A stretch of 64,000 nt of DNA from Chengkuizengella sediminis (GCF_010078385.1 NZ_SIJC01000004.1:186001-250000), one strand, 5' to 3'; shown: positions 17,834 to 26,974, numbered from the stretch's first letter. A program made the numbers and translations. Notes: generated from the sequence alone by a model not told the origin.

Positions 17834-19315
17834 TTATGCAACAACCTTTTCTCCAACCATGTCTTCTTCCACTTCCGCAGCTTGTTGTTCTATCGCTTCA
17901 ACATCTGGTTCTTTTAAGAAGAAACATGCCGCAAAACAGACTAGAGAGGCGCAACCAATGACTACAAAAAAAGCTTGCGGACTTACAAAAGTAAGTACTG
18001 TTAGAAAAGTCGTCGCACCTACATTACCATAGGCTCCAACCATGCCTGCCACTTGACCAGTCAAGCGTTTTTTAACTAAAGGTACCATTGAAAAAACAGA
18101 ACCTTCACCTGCTTGAACGAAAAACGAACAAGTCATTGTTAAGATAACAGCTGCTATGATTGACCAACTAGCATTAACAAATCCCATGCACAAGTATGTG
18201 ACAGATAATCCGGCTACAAGAATAGTTAAGGTTTTTTTACGACCAAATTTATCACTTAGCCATCCTCCACTTGGACGAGCCACTAAGTTCATAAATGCAT
18301 AACTAGAGGCAATCATTCCTGCTTGTGTCACCGAGAGATTAAATGTTGTCAGGAAAAATAATGGCAGCATAGAAACAACCGCTAATTCAGACCCAAACGT
18401 ACAGAAATATGCTAAGTCTAATATGGCTACCTGTTTGAAAGAATACTTTTCTTTTTCTTGTACGCCTTCTTGAATGTGCTCTTTGTTTACAGACCATATT
18501 TTATAACAATTTGAAATAAATAATAATGCTAATAACCCATATATCAAACTAGATATTCCAGAATTAATTAAGCCTAATCCCTGTACCTTCCAAGTAAGAA
18601 CCCCTAAAATCACATACATCGGCAAAGTCATCGCCATTAAAAAGATCATGTCTCCGTAATTGCTAACTTCCATCGCACCACTTCGCTTAGGACGTTTAAA
18701 TTGACGACCTTCAGGAGTATCTTTCACAGATTTAAAATAGATAAAAGAATATAGCAAACTTACTAATCCAGTAAATCCAATTGCCCATCTCCAACCATTT
18801 TCCAAACCAAAAGAATGTTCCATAATATAAACTGCAATTAATGGAAGTGTAAATGCAGCAGCTGCAGAACCAAAATTACCCCATCCTCCGTATACACCTT
18901 CCGCAACACCTAGATGTTTCGCAGGAAACCATTCAGATACCATGCGAATTCCAATAACAAAACCTGCTCCAATCATAGCAAGTAAAGTACGTGCTATGAA
19001 AAGCTGAACAAAACTCTCTCCTAGAGCAAACATAAAACAAGGAATACTCATGATCGCCATAAGAGATGAGTAAACTTTACGAGGACCAAACCGATCTACT
19101 AACATTCCAATAATTACACGTGCTGGAATTGTTAAAGCAACGTTCATTGTGAGCAGCACTCCAACTTCTTGATCCGTTAAATTCAAAGTTTCTTTAATGG
19201 TAGCAACAAAAGGTGCCATATTAAACCAAACAACAAATGTAATGAAAAATGCAAAAGTCGTTAACATTAAAATCTTAATATTCCCTTTGTATGGGTTGCC
19301 TGTTTTAGTACTCAT
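17834..19315 (-). CDS. nasA: Nitrate/nitrite MFS transporter (NarK/NasA type)
   Basis: Twelve-helix transporter of the nitrate/nitrite porter family; takes up nitrate for NasC. Both nitrate signatures are visible as GGWGNFGSAAAAF (about residues 142-154 from the chosen start) and GAYGNVGATTF (about 427-437). A motif-A loop MLVDRFGPRKVYS and a second, WLSDKFGRKKT, are present. The longest frame begins with GTG 19348, which lies within a hexaloop hairpin; ATG 19315 has GAAGGAG 8-9 nt upstream and is preferred (493 residues). The gene has its own ANTAR-type leader (19373-19472), so transporter and reductases are probably co-induced. Separate transcript from nirB, divided by about 550 bp. Confidence 0.9.
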   Translation of the reverse strand: MSTKTGNPYKGNIKILMLTTFAFFITFVVWFNMAPFVATIKETLNLTDQEVGVLLTMNVALTIPARVIIGMLVDRFGPRKVYSSLMAIMSIPCFMFALGESFVQLFIARTLLAMIGAGFVIGIRMVSEWFPAKHLGVAEGVYGGWGNFGSAAAAFTLPLIAVYIMEHSFGLENGWRWAIGFTGLVSLLYSFIYFKSVKDTPEGRQFKRPKRSGAMEVSNYGDMIFLMAMTLPMYVILGVLTWKVQGLGLINSGISSLIYGLLALLFISNCYKIWSVNKEHIQEGVQEKEKYSFKQVAILDLAYFCTFGSELAVVSMLPLFFLTTFNLSVTQAGMIASSYAFMNLVARPSGGWLSDKFGRKKTLTILVAGLSVTYLCMGFVNASWSIIAAVILTMTCSFFVQAGEGSVFSMVPLVKKRLTGQVAGMVGAYGNVGATTFLTVLTFVSPQAFFVVIGCASLVCFAACFFLKEPDVEAIEQQAAEVEEDMVGEKVVA

Positions 19316-19341
19316 CCCAATCACTCCTTCATCATTTTTAC

Positions 19342-19361
19342 TAGACACCCCGTTGTGTCTA
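19342..19361 (-). promoter_or_regulatory. Third A1/G4 hexaloop hairpin next to the nasA start
   Basis: The minus-strand stem TAGACAC pairs perfectly with GTGTCTA around hexaloop AACGGG (A1, G4). It lies after the leader terminator and 27 nt before the chosen ATG, near the ribosome binding site. It looks like an ANTAR hairpin but is in an unusual place. Confidence 0.5.
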
Positions 19362-19372
19362 TATACCTTTTT

Positions 19373-19431
19373 AAAAAAACAAAACCTACCTACAGAATGA
19401 ACCTTTGAAAAGGTATCACTCAGTAGGTAGG
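19373..19431 (-). terminator. Leader terminator of nasA (ANTAR-controlled)
   Basis: On the minus strand CCTACCTACTGA pairs with TCTGTAGGTAGG, followed by TTTTGTTTTTTT. The 5' arm overlaps the 3' half of hexaloop hairpin P2. It lies about 60 bp upstream of the nasA start. Confidence 0.82.
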
Positions 19432-19472
19432 CACCTTTGCCTGCTAACTAACTCAACACATCTTCGTGTTGA
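19427..19472 (-). promoter_or_regulatory. Dual-hexaloop ANTAR target RNA upstream of nasA
   Basis: Minus-strand P1: TCAACAC-[GAAGAT]-GTGTTGA (19472-19453). P2: GCAGGC-[AAAGGT]-GCCTAC (19444-19427, one mismatch). P2's loop has A1 and G4; P1's loop has G1 and G4, a slight deviation. The 11-nt linker and overlap with a following terminator match the nirB leader. Confidence 0.8.
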
Positions 19473-19844
19473 AACGATTTTATTTTAAGGTTATTATATT
19501 TAATTTATAAATCCATGTCAACTTAATTTACATATTTTTTTAAAGTTATGAAAGTTATGATATTACAAGCGGGATTCCACTTAAAACAATTGAAAACGCT
19601 CTCTTAAAACGTACATTAAAGTATACCTTTATGATTTTGTTCGTTTTTGAAGGGAAATGCGTAGACCTTTTTATATAAGTATGTTATATTTATAACTAAT
19701 TCATGTTAGTATATATGACATAAAGTTGTCCGTTCATCATTCATTGAATAAAATGTACTATACTTTTTTTAGATAAACTATAAAGAAACTGAAGAATAAT
19801 CATGTGAGTTAGTAGAAAAAAATAACTTTGATGGGGGTATTTTT
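19473..19844. other. Intergenic region between nasA leader and the ANTAR gene
   Basis: About 370 bp of AT-rich DNA that must contain divergent promoters for nasA (minus) and the ANTAR regulator (plus). I see no ORF, repeat or clear operator. Confidence 0.4.
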
Positions 19845-20441
19845 ATGCTACAGTATTTTCTTCTCATCAACGATTCAAATGTTTTGGAAATGGGAGAGAA
19901 AAAAGTAAATTCAACTTCAAATTTCATAGAAACATTAAACACAATAGGTTATCATGTCCAATCCATTACAACAAAAAACAATATTGAAAAGAAAGGATTA
20001 AACCCCATTGATGCAGTTATTTTACGAGTTAAAATATCTGATTTGTTTGGGTGGTCACAAAAAATTATTTCTATTAAAGATGTTCCTCTTATTTGGTGGT
20101 GTGATACGTATACATCAAATAATAGAGAATACAAACTAGATTTAGGGATCGATGGGATGATCTTTCCTCAAATGGAGCCGTCTGAATTACATTGGAGTTT
20201 TCACCTTTGTGCAAATCAACACAAACTTAAAACACAATGGAAAAAAGAACGCCAGCAATTATTGTATAAATTAGAGGAAAGAAAATGGGTCGAACAAGCA
20301 AAAGGAATTATTTCTAAGATGAAAAACATCTCTGAAGCAGAAGCCTATGAATTTTTACGCAAACAAGCTATGAACGATAGAAAAAGACTAGCAGATGTAG
20401 CGATTTCAATTGTTAAGGTTCATCAACTACTCAATGAATAA
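19845..20441 (+). CDS. ANTAR-domain transcription antiterminator (NasT-like)
   Basis: 198 residues. C-terminal half is a textbook ANTAR domain (about 136-195: LEERKWVEQAKGIISKM, then SEAEAYEFLRKQAM and ADVAISIV). It binds paired hexaloop RNA hairpins to prevent termination. The N-terminal ~125 residues resemble a receiver in length, but the strand that should carry the phosphoacceptor reads IDAVILRVKIS, with no Asp at the usual place, and the N-terminal acidic pair is missing. Activity is therefore probably controlled by a ligand or partner rather than phosphorylation. Adjacent leaders at nasA and nirB are its likely targets. A GGGGG Shine-Dalgarno precedes ATG. A cytochrome c gene follows on the same strand. 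Confidence 0.88.
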   Translation: MLQYFLLINDSNVLEMGEKKVNSTSNFIETLNTIGYHVQSITTKNNIEKKGLNPIDAVILRVKISDLFGWSQKIISIKDVPLIWWCDTYTSNNREYKLDLGIDGMIFPQMEPSELHWSFHLCANQHKLKTQWKKERQQLLYKLEERKWVEQAKGIISKMKNISEAEAYEFLRKQAMNDRKRLADVAISIVKVHQLLNE

Positions 20442-20605
20442 ATGGATTCGTGCGATAACTAGCCTTTGTTTGACAAAATTATTTCTCGGGAAATATAATT
20501 TGACAAATTATTTCACATTTTGTCCTTTGATCTCCTGCCTCTTTTTATTTATGATAAGAGTAAACTAAGGGAATTATTTTTAGAAAAAGGTCTGGGGGTA
20601 ATTTA

Positions 20606-20962
20606 ATGTCTAATCAAAGGAAACTTGTGTTTATTACTTTTAGCCTCATTCTGATTTTAACAACAGCTTGCAGTGATCAGAATGGTTCTGAGCCGGAGAC
20701 TCAAATAAATATAGTCGACAAAAAATCAACAGAGTATCAAATTTATCAAAAAAATAAATGCCTTTCATGTCATGGAACGGATTTAGAAGGTCGTATGGGA
20801 CCATTAACTAACTTACAGCAAATTGGAGCACGTTTAGAAAAAGAAGAAATCAAAAATATACTGCTAAATGGAAAAGAAGGCACGCATATGCCTGCTTATG
20901 AAGGTGTATTACCCGAAGAAAACATTAATATTTTATCGGATTGGTTATCTGAAATGAAATAA
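20606..20962 (+). CDS. Membrane-anchored c-type cytochrome (lipoprotein)
   Basis: 118 residues. Signal peptide ends in the lipobox-like LTTACS (Cys about 22), so a lipid anchor outside the membrane is expected. Single haem site CLSCH (about residues 52-56) and a distal Met ligand in HMPAYEG. The size fits small cytochromes c-550/551 of Bacillales, which pass electrons between respiratory complexes. A ribosome site with GGGGG lies upstream of ATG. It follows the ANTAR gene by 160 bp; functional linkage to nitrate is not shown. Confidence 0.87.
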   Translation: MSNQRKLVFITFSLILILTTACSDQNGSEPETQINIVDKKSTEYQIYQKNKCLSCHGTDLEGRMGPLTNLQQIGARLEKEEIKNILLNGKEGTHMPAYEGVLPEENINILSDWLSEMK

Positions 20963-20976
20963 CATATAATTAATTT

Positions 20977-21010
20977 GAAAAACCATCCGCTGAAACATGG
21001 ATGGTTTTCC
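20977..21010. terminator. Bidirectional terminator between cytochrome c and acpS
   Basis: A 9-bp stem AAACCATCC (20980-20988) with GGATGGTTT (20999-21007). T residues follow on both strands (T4-5). It lies between converging genes. Confidence 0.75.
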
Positions 21011-21036
21011 GTGTACCTCTAAAAAGATGAACTATT

Positions 21037-21417
21037 CTAGACTTCAACTACAGCAAATGCTGCTGCCATCGTAGCACTATGTGTAATACTGATATGTATT
21101 TTTGATTCGAAAACACCTAAATCCTCTAGAATTTGACCCGAAATATGACATATTGGTTTCCCTAATTCATTGGGTACGATGTTTATGTCTTGAAAACCAA
21201 TTTTTTTTCCGATACCACACCCTAAAGCTTTTACAACCGCTTCCTTAGCTGCGAATCTTCCAGCGACAAATTCCACGCTGTTTTTTTCACGTTTCATGTA
21301 TATGTTTTTTTCCTGTGGAGTTAAAATGCGATCTACAAATTTTTTGCCATGATTTTTATTTACGACATTTTCTACCCTTGATATTTCAATTAGATCATTA
21401 CCAATACCATATATCAT
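21037..21417 (-). CDS. acpS: Holo-[acyl-carrier-protein] synthase
   Basis: Transfers 4'-phosphopantetheine from CoA to acyl-carrier protein. Typical AcpS motifs: GIGNDLIEISRVE at the N-terminus (Mg-binding Asp), FAGRFAAKEAVVKALG (about 54-69) and ISITHSATMAAA. About 126 residues. The longest frame starts with TTG 21421-21423, but ATG 21417, 7 nt after TAGGTTG, is preferred. It starts 8 bp after the nadE stop, so the two are cotranscribed. Confidence 0.93.
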   Translation of the reverse strand: MIYGIGNDLIEISRVENVVNKNHGKKFVDRILTPQEKNIYMKREKNSVEFVAGRFAAKEAVVKALGCGIGKKIGFQDINIVPNELGKPICHISGQILEDLGVFESKIHISITHSATMAAAFAVVEV

Positions 21418-21424
21418 AAACAAC

Positions 21425-22234
21425 CTAAATTCCTGGAATCAGATTTCTTTTATGTTCTGTGTTTTTATACAACTGTTCCAATTTTTCTCTAACTTTAGGA
21501 TCTACTTCTTTTCCTTCAAGAAAATCACTATTCTGTTCATAAGTAATACCTAACTCAGTTTCATCGGTTTGTCCTGCCCATAAACCCGCAGTAGGTGCTT
21601 TTTCAATCACCGTTTTGGGAACACCTAATTTATTTGCTAACATTCTTACTTGCCTTTTAGATAATGTGCTTAACGGAGTAATGTCTACGGCTCCATCCCC
21701 ATACTTAGTGAAAAATCCCGTTAGTGCCTCAGATGCGTGATCCGTACCGACAACCAATAAATTCCTCTCAAATGCTAATGCATATTGCATCACCATGCGG
21801 GTCCTTGCTTTCACATTTCCTTTCCCTTTAATACTTATATGTCTAGAATCCCCTAAATTTTTCAAAGCATATTCTACTTCAATAGCAACTTCGTCAACAG
21901 CTTCTTCAATATTTGTTTCTGTCGCAGACTTTAACTGAAAGGCTTTTGCAACTGCATAACTATCTTCTATATCTTCTTGCTCACCATACGGTTGAAAAAC
22001 ACCTAGTGTTTCATATGGTTTTCCTGTTTCTTCAGCTAATTCATCTGTTGCCATTTTACACAAACCTGTGGTAACAGCACTATCCACTCCACCACTAATC
22101 GCAATCAATAACCCTGTCGTATTTGACCTTAATATGTAATCTTTTAAAAAGTTTACTCTTTTTCGTATTTCCTGATCGACATCAATCTCAGGTTGGACAC
22201 CAAGCGAAGCTATGATTTCTCTTTGTAAACTCAT
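21425..22234 (-). CDS. nadE: NH3-dependent NAD+ synthetase
   Basis: Last step of NAD synthesis: amidation of nicotinate adenine dinucleotide using ammonia. ATP-pyrophosphatase P-loop SGGVDSAVTTGL (about 46-57). Substrate loops VVGTDHASEALTGFFTKYGDGAVDI are visible, with flexible loop TAGLWAGQTDETELG. 269 residues, close to B. subtilis NadE; no glutaminase domain. GAGGTGATGGGATA precedes ATG. Cotranscribed with acpS. Confidence 0.95.
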   Translation of the reverse strand: MSLQREIIASLGVQPEIDVDQEIRKRVNFLKDYILRSNTTGLLIAISGGVDSAVTTGLCKMATDELAEETGKPYETLGVFQPYGEQEDIEDSYAVAKAFQLKSATETNIEEAVDEVAIEVEYALKNLGDSRHISIKGKGNVKARTRMVMQYALAFERNLLVVGTDHASEALTGFFTKYGDGAVDITPLSTLSKRQVRMLANKLGVPKTVIEKAPTAGLWAGQTDETELGITYEQNSDFLEGKEVDPKVREKLEQLYKNTEHKRNLIPGI

Positions 22235-22619
22235 TATCCCATCACCTCTAAATAAAATGTTATATCATTATTCTGTATTTATTATAAACTTACTTATACT
22301 TATTTTACCACTAAAGAAAACTCGCCGATTGGATAGCCTTTAAGGCGAAGACAGAGGGGAAGTTGCCCTTATACTTTACACATTAATATATTTTTAAACT
22401 AATAAAGTAGAACAAACACGATTAAAAGCAAATAAAGTTATAATGATGATCAACCACTTATATAAGAGCAAGCCACTTATTATTAGGTGAAATAGGTAAA
22501 GTCACTTGAAAAACAGTTTTATCTGAACGGGATAAATCTATATTGGTTTGATTTATTTGTTTAGTTTAAAAAACATCACTAATAAAATTAGTGATGTTAA
22601 AAGTTTATTTTAACTATTT
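22235..22619. other. Intergenic region upstream of nadE
   Basis: About 385 bp, AT-rich. Contains the brxB terminator at its right end and a decayed hairpin near 22320-22348 (TCGCC...GGCGA) that resembles the cadA terminator arm. No ORF with coding character. Confidence 0.4.
22567..22598 (-). terminator. Terminator after the bacilliredoxin gene
   Basis: A perfect 12-bp stem AACATCACTAAT (22572-22583) with ATTAGTGATGTT (22587-22598), loop AAA, then T6 on the minus strand; 22 bp past the stop. Confidence 0.85.
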
Positions 22620-23057
22620 TTAATCACAATATTGATCAAAAGCATCCGTTAAGTTTTTAGCAATCTGCTCAGCAGAATGATCTTCAATTTGATGTCTTTC
22701 AATAAAATGAACTAATTCCCCATCCTTCATCAAAGCGATAGAAGGTGAAGACGGTGGGTATGGAGCAAAGTATTCACGTGCTTTTGCCGTAGCTTCTTTA
22801 TCTTGACCTGCAAAAACAGTAAATAAATTGTTCGGTATTTTCTCGTGGTTTAAAGCAAGCGCAACACCAGGTCTACAAAGTCCAGCCGCACAACCGCAAA
22901 CTGAATTCACTACTACAAGTGAGGTACCACTTTTATATTCTTCAAAATTCCCCTCAACTTCCTCAGCCGTTCTAAGCTCCTTTACACCTATTTTTGTAAG
23001 CTCATCACGCATCGGTTGTATAACATCATTCATATACATATCAAAAGACATAGACAT
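22620..23057 (-). CDS. Bacilliredoxin (BrxA/BrxB, YphP/YqiW family)
   Basis: 145-residue thiol-disulfide protein that removes bacillithiol from S-bacillithiolated proteins in the cytoplasm. The atypical active site CGC (VNSVCGCAAGLCRPG, about residues 52-54) replaces CxxC, and the family context GVALALNH and PPSSPSIALMKDGELVHFIERH is intact. GAGGAG lies 9 nt before ATG. Monocistronic, with its own terminator. I cannot separate BrxA from BrxB. Confidence 0.92.
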   Translation of the reverse strand: MSMSFDMYMNDVIQPMRDELTKIGVKELRTAEEVEGNFEEYKSGTSLVVVNSVCGCAAGLCRPGVALALNHEKIPNNLFTVFAGQDKEATAKAREYFAPYPPSSPSIALMKDGELVHFIERHQIEDHSAEQIAKNLTDAFDQYCD

Positions 23058-23165
23058 ATGCTTTCACTCCTCAAAATATTAATTTCATATAAAACCGCTT
23101 ATCTTAAGTTTATTATACATGGCTCGAAGGAATGAAAGCAATGTTTGCTATTCGTGTGATAAGTA

Positions 23166-23600
23166 CTATTTTCCGTTCTCATTCGAATCTGATTTATTCC
23201 CTTCCTCTTTACTGTGGATAGGAGGTTCAAACGAGACATCTTTATCAGGGTGGGTAAATAAACCCTCTTCTGGTTCGATACCCTTCTCAAAATAATCTTT
23301 ATTTTGTTCCGTTTGAAAACCAATATCCTTATATGGATGCACCCACTCATCCCCTGCCATAATTTCAGGATCGGTTTCTTCCGTCCACTTAGTTAAAGGG
23401 GAATTTGGAGATTCATATTCGTGGTCACCAATGATCACTCCATGTTTATTTACAAAAGTTCCTTTGGGTTCTTTACCTTTTTTAAATTGAGGAAGAAAAT
23501 TAATTTCATAAGGATCTAGATCAAATTGCTTCTGACTCTGTTGATTTTCTTGACTCAAATTCGTTTGATTTTGACTCTTTTTCTTTTTATTAGCCATCAT
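23166..23600 (-). CDS. Hypothetical hydrophilic protein (144 residues)
   Basis: Strongly charged, Gln/Asn/Lys-rich N-terminus (KKKKSQNQTNLSQENQQSQ), then acidic repeats around PEGL/PDKDVSFEPP. No signal peptide, membrane segment or known domain. Low-complexity composition of this sort is common among small spore-associated Bacillales proteins, but I cannot assign a function. AGGAG lies 6-9 nt before the two adjacent ATGs (23600 and 23597). A second small hydrophilic gene sits just upstream at 23616-23762. Confidence 0.6.
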   Translation of the reverse strand: MMANKKKKSQNQTNLSQENQQSQKQFDLDPYEINFLPQFKKGKEPKGTFVNKHGVIIGDHEYESPNSPLTKWTEETDPEIMAGDEWVHPYKDIGFQTEQNKDYFEKGIEPEEGLFTHPDKDVSFEPPIHSKEEGNKSDSNENGK

Positions 23601-23615
23601 ATCTATCTCCTAATA

Positions 23616-23762
23616 TTATGTTGCAGGTTGGTTTGGACCGTCCAACTTCTTATCTATATTTTTTAAGTCACCAGACTGAGCAGATTCTTTCTGTTGTTGA
23701 AGTTGACTTTCTCGTTCGTGCTCCTGCTGTGCTTTTGAATCTTGATTAGGGTTCGTATTCAT
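23616..23762 (-). CDS. Small hydrophilic protein (48 residues), possibly spore-associated
   Basis: ATG 23762 to TAA 23618-23616. The product reads MNTNPNQDSKAQQEHERE, a Gln-rich middle, and ends KKLDGPNQPAT. AAGGAG is present, though 14 nt upstream of ATG. The C-terminal GPNxPxT ending is common to several very small Bacillales proteins, some found in spores. It sits 16 bp upstream of the 144-residue hydrophilic gene, in the same direction. Function unknown. Confidence 0.5.
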   Translation of the reverse strand: MNTNPNQDSKAQQEHERESQLQQQKESAQSGDLKNIDKKLDGPNQPAT

Positions 23763-23936
23763 TTGTTTGTAATCTACTCCTTTCTACTATTATTATGTGT
23801 AGGTTTCTAAAAATGATTCAAGAGCTTCATAAGCGATGTCATTCTTAATATTTCAATCACTTGTATTTTTACAGCTTTTTAATTTAGAATGGATGAAACA
23901 ATACAGTTTTTAAAAAAGGTTTAGGAGGAATCATTC

Positions 23937-24932
23937 ATGACATACATAGCAAGTAATAACAGATATTCCGAAATGAAATACAATTTCTGTGGTCGTTCAG
24001 GATTGAAACTACCCGTTATTTCTTTAGGTTTATGGCACAACTTCGGTGGAGTAGACACTTATGAAAATTCGAAATCAATTTTACTTAGTGCATTCGATCT
24101 AGGTATTACTCATTTTGATTTAGCAAATAATTACGGTCCTCCTCCGGGATCGGCGGAAGAAACACTGGGTCAAGTCTTAAAATCTGATCTAGCAAATTAC
24201 CGAGATGAGCTAATCATTTCAACAAAAGCTGGTTACGGAATGTGGGAAGGCCCTTACGGTGAATGGGGTTCTAAAAAATACTTAATCAGCAGCTTAGACC
24301 AAAGCTTAAAAAGAATGGGGTTAAACTATGTAGATATTTTCTACAGCCACAGATTTGATCCAGATACACCTTTAGAAGAAACGATGGGAGCTCTTGATCA
24401 AGTAGTTAGACAAGGAAAAGCACTCTATGTCGGTATTTCAAATTATGGTGCAGAAGAGACGAAGAAAGCCATTCGTATTCTTAACGAATTAGGAACACCC
24501 TTATTAATTCACCAACCAAATTATTCTATGTTTAACCGTTGGATTGAAGACGGACTTCAAGATGTACTTAAAGAAGGTGGAGTTGGTTCCATCGCTTTTG
24601 GACCCTTAGCACAAGGTATGCTTACGAATCGTTACCTTGGAGGCATTCCATCTGACTCTAGAGCAGCAAAAGAAGAAAGCATTTTCTTAAATAAAGGAGA
24701 TGTTACTGAAGAAAAAATTAATAAAGTACAACGATTAAATGAAATGGCTACAAACCGTGGACAAAGCTTAGCACAAATGTCATTAGCTTGGGTACTACGT
24801 GGAGGACGTGTTACAACCGCACTTATTGGAGCAAGTAAAGTAAGTCAGATTGAAGAAAACGTAAAAACAATGAATAACCTTGAATTCAGTAGTGAAGAAT
24901 TAAATAAGATTGAGGATATTTTAAAAGGATAA
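23937..24932 (+). CDS. Aldo/keto reductase (YghZ-like)
   Basis: 331 residues, TIM-barrel NADPH-dependent oxidoreductase. Catalytic Asp/Tyr in HFDLANNYGPPPGSAEETLG (about residues 58-77) and Lys in IISTKAGYGMWEGPYG. His in YVDIFYSHRFDP. Cofactor-binding C-terminus WVLRGGRVTTALIGASKVSQ. The GPPPGSAEE stretch is characteristic of the YghZ/AKR14 group, which reduces L-glyceraldehyde-3-phosphate and other aldehydes. AGGAGGAATCATTC precedes ATG. Stands alone on the plus strand. Confidence 0.92.
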   Translation: MTYIASNNRYSEMKYNFCGRSGLKLPVISLGLWHNFGGVDTYENSKSILLSAFDLGITHFDLANNYGPPPGSAEETLGQVLKSDLANYRDELIISTKAGYGMWEGPYGEWGSKKYLISSLDQSLKRMGLNYVDIFYSHRFDPDTPLEETMGALDQVVRQGKALYVGISNYGAEETKKAIRILNELGTPLLIHQPNYSMFNRWIEDGLQDVLKEGGVGSIAFGPLAQGMLTNRYLGGIPSDSRAAKEESIFLNKGDVTEEKINKVQRLNEMATNRGQSLAQMSLAWVLRGGRVTTALIGASKVSQIEENVKTMNNLEFSSEELNKIEDILKG

Positions 24933-24944
24933 TAATCCTTTCTA

Positions 24945-24980
24945 TAAAAAAGACCACAGATACGATGAATATCTGTGGTC
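24945..24980 (-). terminator. Terminator between converging genes
   Basis: Perfect 11-bp stem GACCACAGATA (24952-24962) with TATCTGTGGTC (24970-24980); T6 follows on the minus strand, so it mainly serves the gene at 25016-25567. Confidence 0.8.
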
Positions 24981-25015
24981 AATGTGCAAATAGATTGCCG
25001 AGATTTTATTCAAGA

Positions 25016-25567
25016 TCACCAAAAATCATCAAAAAAATCAGAGCTCCAATTTTTATAAATTTCTTCATCCTCACTTGTATAGCCTTTAAATAAAATCGGT
25101 GTATCTATTTTATTTTTTATGGCATAGAACATCCGATTCCCATTATATTCCACATATTTAATATCATCTTTCTTAAAACCATTTACTTGTATCCACTTAA
25201 TGTTGTCATCAATAATCACACCTGCTAACAACGCGATTGAAAACGAAGGGGCACCAAAAGCAGTCCAAGCCATCTCATCTTCATTATCCTTTAATGAATT
25301 TAGACTTATAATTAGATTAGAATCAACAGGTGTTTCATCCTTAAATAAAAACAGCTGTATATTTTCTTTTTCATCCATTATAAAAAATAATTGATAGATC
25401 TCATTAACTTCAACGGATTTCATCGTATCCTCTATTAAATAAGAAATATCAGATCTGTTTTGCATCAATTTAAAATAATTGGGTTCTTTGTTTATTTTGT
25501 AAATTATAACAGATATAATGAATATAAAAATTATCGTGAGCAAAAATACCTTTTTTTTATTTCCCAC
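25016..25567 (-). CDS. Hypothetical membrane-anchored protein (183 residues)
   Basis: One N-terminal membrane segment (about residues 7-25, VFLLTIIFIFIISVIIYKI) is followed by a ~155-residue hydrophilic region, probably outside the cell. The start codon is GTG. The exterior part contains EKENIQLFLFKDETPVDSN and FSIALLAGVIIDDNIKWIQVNGF, suggesting an alpha/beta fold, but I recognise no family. Its promoter would lie between it and the divergent flavoprotein gene at 25706. Confidence 0.6.
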   Translation of the reverse strand: MGNKKKVFLLTIIFIFIISVIIYKINKEPNYFKLMQNRSDISYLIEDTMKSVEVNEIYQLFFIMDEKENIQLFLFKDETPVDSNLIISLNSLKDNEDEMAWTAFGAPSFSIALLAGVIIDDNIKWIQVNGFKKDDIKYVEYNGNRMFYAIKNKIDTPILFKGYTSEDEEIYKNWSSDFFDDFW

Positions 25568-25705
25568 CTAAACCACTCTCTTCCTAAAAATATCCCGTGA
25601 ACACCATTTTAACAAAATCACAGTTATACAACCATTTCTTTCTTCTTTACATTCAATACAGTACAATGATGAGAAATGAATAAGAAAAGTATAGGAGTTA
25701 GATAT

Positions 25706-26974
25706 ATGTCTTATGATGTTATTGTAATTGGCGGAGGTCCTGCTGGTTTAATGGCTAGTATTTCTGCTAGCGAAAATGGAGCTAAGGTATTACTGGTTGA
25801 CAAAGGAAATAAGTTAGGCAGAAAGTTAGCCATTTCTGGAGGCGGCAGATGTAACGTCACAAACGCCCATGAAGTTGACGAAATTATAAAAAACATTCCT
25901 GGTAACGGACGTTTCTTACATAGTGCGTTTTCAAATTTTAATAATCAAGATATCATACAATTTTTCGAAAAGTTAGGGATTCAGTTAAAAGAAGAAGATC
26001 GAGGCAGAATGTTTCCTGTCTCAGATAAAGCAATGACCGTTGTACGTACCTTGATCAATAAAGCAGAAAAACTAGGTGTAAATATAAAAACCAATTCGCC
26101 TGTCAAACGAGTCATTTACGCTGATCAGCACACAAAAGGAATTGAATTACAGACAGGTGAAAAAATAAAAAGCAACTCTGTCATCATTGCAGCAGGAGGA
26201 AAATCTGTTCCACATACAGGTTCTACTGGGGATGGTTATGTTTGGGCAGAAGATGCAGGCCATACGATTACTGAATTGTATCCTACAGAAGTCCCTATCA
26301 CATCAAACGAACCCTTTATTCAAAAAAAAGAACTACAAGGGCTATCCTTAAGGAATATTGAGCTCACCGTCTGGAATCCTAAAAACAAAAAGGTAATCAC
26401 TCATGAAGGGGACATGATTTTCACCCACTTTGGCATTTCTGGACCCGTGGCTTTGCGATGCAGTCAATTTATCATAAAAACAATGAAAAAGTTTAAAATA
26501 AATCAAATACAAATGTCTATAGATCTATTCCCTAAGCAATCTGAAGAGCAACTGCTCAAAACGATTAAAAATATTGGGGAAAATGAACCAAAGAAGCAAA
26601 TCAAAAACTTACTTAAAAAAATATTACCTGAACGTATCATCCCCTTATTGTTAAAAAAAGCAGATATTCAAGATGAGTGCATTTTCAACAATGTGGCTAA
26701 TTCTAACTGGTTAGAATTCATTTCCACACTAAAGAAGTTTAGCTTTTATGTAAAAGGGACACGTTCAATTGAAGAAGCTTTTGTGACTGGTGGGGGAGTG
26801 CATCTAAAAGAGATACATCCAAAAACGATGCAATCAAAATTGATGAACGGATTATTTTTTTGCGGTGAAATATTGGATATCCATGGTTACACTGGAGGGT
26901 ACAATATTACGGCTGCTTTTGTCACAGGACAAACCGCTGGCAAACATGCAGCAGAAAAAACAATAACTGTATAG
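25706..26974 (+). CDS. HI0933/BaiN-family FAD-dependent oxidoreductase
   Basis: About 422 residues. N-terminal Rossmann dinucleotide fold [19 protein letters not shown], then the family signature [20 protein letters not shown] second FAD segment lies at [20 protein letters not shown], and the C-terminal cap ends [22 protein letters not shown]. This family (YhiN/YtfP) includes BaiN, a flavoprotein reductase; most members are uncharacterised. ATG 25706 has AGGAG 8 nt upstream and fits the family start; an in-frame ATG at 25676 would add ten unrelated residues. Confidence 0.9.
   Translation: MSYDVIVIGGGPAGLMASISASENGAKVLLVDKGNKLGRKLAISGGGRCNVTNAHEVDEIIKNIPGNGRFLHSAFSNFNNQDIIQFFEKLGIQLKEEDRGRMFPVSDKAMTVVRTLINKAEKLGVNIKTNSPVKRVIYADQHTKGIELQTGEKIKSNSVIIAAGGKSVPHTGSTGDGYVWAEDAGHTITELYPTEVPITSNEPFIQKKELQGLSLRNIELTVWNPKNKKVITHEGDMIFTHFGISGPVALRCSQFIIKTMKKFKINQIQMSIDLFPKQSEEQLLKTIKNIGENEPKKQIKNLLKKILPERIIPLLLKKADIQDECIFNNVANSNWLEFISTLKKFSFYVKGTRSIEEAFVTGGGVHLKEIHPKTMQSKLMNGLFFCGEILDIHGYTGGYNITAAFVTGQTAGKHAAEKTITV

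Noticed and set aside
23099-23350. 83-codon minus-strand frame beside the 144-residue gene
   Set aside because: It is out of frame with the better-supported overlapping gene (23166-23600) and lacks a ribosome site.
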